From the NCBI GenBank assembly GCA_013329175.1, contig DUKR01000047.1:467-17584 (forward strand): a stretch of DNA of 17,118 bases. The letters run 5' to 3'. This document shows, in pieces, positions 13,861 through 17,118 of this stretch; position 1 is the first letter of the stretch; every line of letters starts with the position of its first letter. The position numbers and the translations under genes were made by a program. This DNA comes from Candidatus Woesearchaeota archaeon. Its GTDB lineage: Archaea; Nanobdellota; Nanobdellia; Woesearchaeales; UBA11716. The notes below the pieces were generated by a model, which worked only from the letters and a program-made list of their open reading frames with translations, was not told the DNA's origin and made no database searches.

Positions 13861-15687
13861 TTATCCTTTTGCGCCGAACGGCTTGAAACGCTCGCCGCCT
13901 CCTTTGTAAAATTTGGTGAAAAACTCGACGTACTCGAGCCTTAAGGAGTGCAATCCTCCGCCAAGAATGCCCAATGCTATGTTAATGGTGTGGCCGATGA
14001 CAAAGACCAGCACGCCTGCTGCAATCATGGCTCCCCCGCCTGCCGCAAATTCGCCTGCAAACTGGTTGACGACTACTGCCAGCATCACTGATGCCATTCC
14101 CACTGCCATCAGGCGCAGGTAGGAGAGTATGTTGGAAAAGATGCCGGGAATCTCAACTAGCCCTGGGATTCCTTCGCCCTTGTAGAGCATGATGACTGCA
14201 AGTGCCAGAAGCGCTGCTCCGAGCCCCCAGTGGAGGGAGAGAATGCCTGTGAGGGAGAGGGCAAGCAGGGCAACGCCTGCCTCAAGAACTATCCATGAGA
14301 GCTTAGCATTTGCTGCATGCACAAAGCCATGGCTCCTGAGCTCGTTAGCAAATCCTGCCAGAACACCCCAGTTGACATGCACCACGCCGACTGCGACAGC
14401 AAACCCCATAAGCAGGTCTATCTGGTTCACCCTGCTGAGCAGACGGGGAATGGCATAACCAAACAGCTCCTCATAGCCGAAGAACTCACCAAAGGCAAAG
14501 CCAAAGACAATGCTTCCCAGTGAAGAATAGATGAAGATGTTCATGAGGGCTTTGGCTTTTGGAAACCTGCTTCTGAGCCACAAAAAAAGCAGAAGGCAGA
14601 CAGCGCCATAGCCAAAGTCTCCAAGGATGATGCCAAAAAACAGAGGGAAGGTGAGCGCCATGAAGAGCGACGGGTCAATCTCCTGGTATCTGGGCAATGC
14701 ATAAAGGTCAAGGAAGAACTCGAATGGCTTGGCGCCTCTGGGGTTGTCCAGCTCGATGGGAACGTTATCGTGCTTGCCAGGCTCGCTTATCATCAGATGG
14801 ATGCTGTTTCTGGTGGCCTTCTCAAGCTGCTCCCGAATCAGGGAGATTTTTTCTTTTGGCGCAAAGCCCGTAACCAGATAGGCAAAGTCTGATTTAGCGA
14901 ACTGGAGGGGAGCTTCGGCCTTTTCCAATGCCTCTGCCAGATGCTCCCTCAATGAAAGGAGGAATTTTGCGTGCTTCTCTCCCATGAACGTGATGTACTT
15001 TCTGGCAAGAGCCATCCTCTTCTCGACATCCTCAAGCTGCTGCGCTGCTGAGCGCTGCAATTCTGAAGGCGAGCCTTTCTTTCCCGCCAGCGCTGAAAGG
15101 TCAATCTGCTGGAAGCCATGGGACTGGAGGAGCTTTGCAATCTGCTCTTCTTTGCCTTTTCTCATGAAGAGCGCAAGTATATTCTCTTTCTGCATCAGCG
15201 CAGAATCCTTTGTTATGGCATGGACCTTTTGTGATGCCAGCTCCTTCTTTAGCGTCCCAACGAATACTGCAAGAGAGCCGTATCCGGAGAGCTGCTCAAC
15301 ATGCAGGCCAAGAGGCGCTATCCTCTCAAGGACGTCACGCAGCTTCCTTATTTCAGCCCTCTCCGCTTCAAGGAGGGATATCTTCTGCTGCTTGTCCTGG
15401 TGGGCCTGTTCAATCCTCGCCACCTCAGCCTCATCTTCAGCGAGGTTGCGCCTGAGTTTTTGGTAGTCCTTACGGGGTGCCGCCAGCTGCGCTATGAGGG
15501 ATTCAGTCCTGTTGAGGAGGGAAGAAGTCTGTTCAGCTTCGGGAAAGGGCTCGCCTATGTCAAGCTCATCCTTCTTGTGCTTTCTGATGTGCACAGCGCC
15601 TAAACTATGGAGCGTTCTGACGACATCTGCAAGCCTTGCCTGTGAGCAGACCAATGTTAATTTCTGCATGCGCTTTGCTTTGAGCAT
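13861..15687 (-). CDS. atpI: A-type ATP synthase subunit I (a-subunit, ion half-channels)
   Basis: The 608-residue protein has a cytosolic N-terminal half (about 1-320) with two coiled-coil stretches that bind the peripheral stalks, and a C-terminal half of seven to eight membrane helices. The essential arginine facing the c-ring lies in ILSYLRLMAVGMASVMLAV (R about 525). A second conserved arginine lies in GGLHSLRLEYVEFFTKFYKG near the C-terminus. I choose the ATG at 15687 (MLKAKRMQKL), one base after the atpH stop with AGGGA 5 bases upstream, because it matches the usual start. The frame is open 10 codons further up inside atpH. Confidence 0.94.
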   Translation of the reverse strand: MLKAKRMQKLTLVCSQARLADVVRTLHSLGAVHIRKHKKDELDIGEPFPEAEQTSSLLNRTESLIAQLAAPRKDYQKLRRNLAEDEAEVARIEQAHQDKQQKISLLEAERAEIRKLRDVLERIAPLGLHVEQLSGYGSLAVFVGTLKKELASQKVHAITKDSALMQKENILALFMRKGKEEQIAKLLQSHGFQQIDLSALAGKKGSPSELQRSAAQQLEDVEKRMALARKYITFMGEKHAKFLLSLREHLAEALEKAEAPLQFAKSDFAYLVTGFAPKEKISLIREQLEKATRNSIHLMISEPGKHDNVPIELDNPRGAKPFEFFLDLYALPRYQEIDPSLFMALTFPLFFGIILGDFGYGAVCLLLFLWLRSRFPKAKALMNIFIYSSLGSIVFGFAFGEFFGYEELFGYAIPRLLSRVNQIDLLMGFAVAVGVVHVNWGVLAGFANELRSHGFVHAANAKLSWIVLEAGVALLALSLTGILSLHWGLGAALLALAVIMLYKGEGIPGLVEIPGIFSNILSYLRLMAVGMASVMLAVVVNQFAGEFAAGGGAMIAAGVLVFVIGHTINIALGILGGGLHSLRLEYVEFFTKFYKGGGERFKPFGAKG

Positions 15688-15688
15688 T

Positions 15689-16009
15689 TTATCCCTTGAT
15701 AGTCTCTTCGAATGCATTCAGAACAAGGTCAACTGCCTTCTTATGGCTCTTTTTGGCTTTTGCCTCGAACTCAGCTATGTCCTTTCTGGTCTCTGCCACC
15801 ATCTCTGAAGAGCTTTTCTCAAGGTCGCTTTTGAGCCTGTCAAGGCTTCTTTGGCTTTTTTTCTCAAGCTTTGCCTTCTCTTCAGCCTCGAATTGCGTAA
15901 CAGCCTCGCGCACCTTGGCAAGCGATTCTGCCTTCTCCTGCTCTGCACGCTCGATGATGGCGTGAGCCTCTTTCTCTGCTTCCTTAATCTCTGCCAGAAG
16001 TTGCTTCAT
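15689..16009 (-). CDS. atpH: A-type ATP synthase subunit H (peripheral stalk)
   Basis: The 106-residue protein is nearly all charged alpha helix (MKQLLAEIKEAEKEAHAIIE onward), as expected for the H subunit that pairs with AtpE in the right-handed coiled-coil stator. It is the first gene of the ATP synthase operon, which is the usual archaeal order H-I-K-E-C-F-A-B-D. Its start lies 1-2 bases from the predicted transcription start, so the mRNA is probably leaderless. Confidence 0.85.
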   Translation of the reverse strand: MKQLLAEIKEAEKEAHAIIERAEQEKAESLAKVREAVTQFEAEEKAKLEKKSQRSLDRLKSDLEKSSSEMVAETRKDIAEFEAKAKKSHKKAVDLVLNAFEETIKG

Positions 16010-16032
16010 CGTTAATCCCGGGTTAGGCAGGG

Positions 16033-16040
16033 TTTTATAA
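16033..16040 (-). promoter_or_regulatory. TATA box of the ATP synthase operon
   Basis: The minus strand reads TTATAAAA, preceded by the purine-rich AAAAGG where the BRE element would lie. Its centre is about 27 bases upstream of the atpH ATG, so transcription should begin at or next to the start codon. It sits in the 60-base gap after the PhoU-like gene. Confidence 0.65.
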
Positions 16041-16069
16041 CCTTTTACTATTTGGTATATGGAATCTAT

Positions 16070-17002
16070 TTAGTAGCTGCTGCGATGTGAGGCAGGTGCA
16101 TTTGTTCTTGCAGATGCCTTGCCTTCTCCCTCATCCATCTGCAGCGTCATGGACCAGTCAAGGAGTATCTCTGAGACGTTGATAAGGTTGTTCCTGATGA
16201 GGGCTATGTTGTAGGCAGCAATGCTTTCCATCTTCTTCTCCTTCAGTTTCAGCGCCTTCTTTGCTATGTCTATAGCACTCGCGTAGGAAATGCCACCTGC
16301 GTCGTCAAGTGCAGCCCTGATGAGTTCGACAACCTCAAGGACCATCTTCAGGTAGGGCTGCTCTGAGGGCTTCATCCGGATGATGACGTCAGCGATGCGC
16401 TCAAGGTAGACCGAGATGAGGGAGACGTAATGCAATTCAATCGGCCTGAGCCTTGCCTGGTCGTGGTGGGTGAGCCCTGCGAGCACTGCCTTATTGATGA
16501 GAAGCTTGCTTCTGTCTATCTCCTCCTCGTATTTTGCTATGGCCTCTGGCGCAGTGCCGGTGAGCGCTATCTCAATCATGCCGCGCAGCCTCTTTGCCAT
16601 GCTCCGAAGGAGCAGGTCAGGGTCGTTGACAGTGATGGCAGCTTGATAGGTGACGACGTTCCGGTCAAGATCGACAAACTCAAAGCCTGCGACGAAGTTC
16701 TTCCTGTCAAGAATTCTAGTGATGTCAACATCGCCTTTGAGCTCTATCCTAAAGGAATGCACGGGGTTGATAAAGCAGGCCATAATGAGCATAATGAGGA
16801 CGTCCTCGTTCTTCTCATCAATTGCTATGCTGATGCGCTTCTGCACCCGCTCTTTCACTTCTGGGATAATGGTCAGGGATCCATCGTTGTTGGTCTCCAT
16901 CGCTACTTTAGATGCTGCCAAGATGCGGTATTTCCTGCACCATCCTGTCGGCAGGTAGATATAGAACATGCTGCCCGTGCGCTGGACGTTCCTGACGTTC
17001 AT
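16070..17002 (-). CDS. PhoU-like regulator with AbrB-like N-terminal domain
   Basis: The 310-residue protein starts with a swapped-hairpin AbrB/SpoVT-like DNA-binding segment (about 1-48, NVQRTGSMFYIYLPTGWCRK), then has helical PhoU-like repeats. The latter include LLLRSMAKRLRGMIEIALTG and SLISVYLERIADVIIRM, where ERIAD resembles the PhoU metal-binding motif. Such archaeal AbrB-PhoU proteins are usually linked to phosphate uptake or general transcription control. No pst transporter genes are in this window, so the target is unknown. It lies upstream of and codirectional with the ATP synthase operon but has its own promoter. The start at 17002 fits a leaderless transcript. The C-terminal 20 residues are low-complexity. 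Confidence 0.85.
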   Translation of the reverse strand: MNVRNVQRTGSMFYIYLPTGWCRKYRILAASKVAMETNNDGSLTIIPEVKERVQKRISIAIDEKNEDVLIMLIMACFINPVHSFRIELKGDVDITRILDRKNFVAGFEFVDLDRNVVTYQAAITVNDPDLLLRSMAKRLRGMIEIALTGTAPEAIAKYEEEIDRSKLLINKAVLAGLTHHDQARLRPIELHYVSLISVYLERIADVIIRMKPSEQPYLKMVLEVVELIRAALDDAGGISYASAIDIAKKALKLKEKKMESIAAYNIALIRNNLINVSEILLDWSMTLQMDEGEGKASARTNAPASHRSSY

Positions 17003-17023
17003 GCCATGAGGATTTTTTTATGC

Positions 17024-17031
17024 TATTTATA
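17024..17031 (-). promoter_or_regulatory. TATA box of the PhoU-like gene
   Basis: The minus strand reads ATATAAAT within AGATAGATATAAATAGC. Its centre is about 25 bases upstream of the ATG at 17002, again predicting a leaderless transcript. Confidence 0.6.
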
Positions 17032-17053
17032 TCTATCTAGCCTAATTAATCCT

Positions 17054-17069
17054 CGATATCGGGTATACC
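17054..17069. promoter_or_regulatory. Two adjacent 8-bp palindromes upstream of the PhoU-like gene
   Basis: CGATATCG (17054-17061) is followed directly by GGTATACC (17062-17069), each a perfect palindrome. They lie about 52-67 bases upstream of the predicted start and 23 bases beyond the TATA box, a reasonable place for an activator or autoregulator such as the AbrB-type protein itself. No bound factor can be shown from the sequence. Confidence 0.35.
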
Positions 17070-17094
17070 TGTTTGAGAACGAGAAAAGAAAAAA

Positions 17095-17118
17095 CACCTC
17101 GTGTCCTAATATCGTTCT
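17095..17118. repeat. Right terminal inverted repeat (imperfect)
   Basis: The last 24 bases, ending GTGTCCTAATATCGTTCT, match the reverse complement of the first 24 bases at 20 of 24 positions. The core AGAACGA occurs once more, inverted, at 17076-17082, so the right end can also fold on itself with TCGTTCT (17112-17118). The stretch between this repeat and the PhoU-like promoter contains no gene. Confidence 0.6.

Noticed and set aside
14984..15466. Plus-strand ORFs opposite atpI and atpE (also 13150-13735)
   Set aside because: They are antisense shadows with Ser/Cys/Leu-rich composition typical of the reverse of coiled-coil genes.
1..17118. CRISPR array, insertion sequence or integrase
   Set aside because: No spaced identical repeats and no transposase-, integrase- or Cas-like protein could be found on either strand.

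Overview
The window looks like archaeal DNA in which every supported gene lies on the minus strand. It carries a complete A-type (archaeal) ATP synthase operon, strong archaeal TATA boxes placed 25-26 bases upstream of start codons (leaderless-type promoters), U-tract terminators and Shine-Dalgarno-led internal genes. Tight packing with 1-4 base overlaps suggests a compact genome. I cannot fix the lineage; a DPANN-like or other uncultured archaeon is a guess, not a reading.

Layout in the direction of transcription (right to left). (1) Right end, 17003-17118: an imperfect terminal repeat, two adjacent 8-bp palindromes and a TATA box. (2) A PhoU-like regulator with an AbrB-like N-terminus (17002-16070). 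(3) The ATP synthase operon atpH-I-K-E-C-F-A-B-D (16009-7696) from its own promoter. All nine usual subunits look intact. (4) A 233-bp gap with the terminator of the ATPase operon and a strong promoter, a 24-codon leader ORF and a U7 tract before the next operon. (5) A six-gene operon hyfB-C-E-F-G-I (7462-326) of the group 4 membrane-bound [NiFe]-hydrogenase / complex I family, followed by a small membrane-protein ORF, a fragment resembling the 3' end of atpD, a tiny ORF or hairpin, and the left terminal repeat.

The main point of interest is the second operon. Its large subunit lacks the four cysteines that hold the NiFe site, placing it with the energy-converting hydrogenase-related (Ehr) complexes rather than true hydrogenases. 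More unusually, its small subunit has also lost all four cysteines of the proximal [4Fe-4S] cluster (replaced by D, P, D and N), and no ferredoxin-like subunit is encoded here. The membrane arm (two antiporter-like subunits, HyfC/NuoH-like and HyfE) keeps its channel glutamates, lysines and histidines. The complex therefore appears to be a redox-dead Ehr with an intact ion-translocating arm, next to an ATP synthase with which it would share an ion gradient. What would drive it is unknown.

The window begins and ends with an imperfect 24-bp inverted repeat (20/24 identical), so the energy-gene block could be a mobile or linear element, a circle opened at a dyad, or a stretch cut at dispersed repeats. 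Sequence outside the window is needed to decide.
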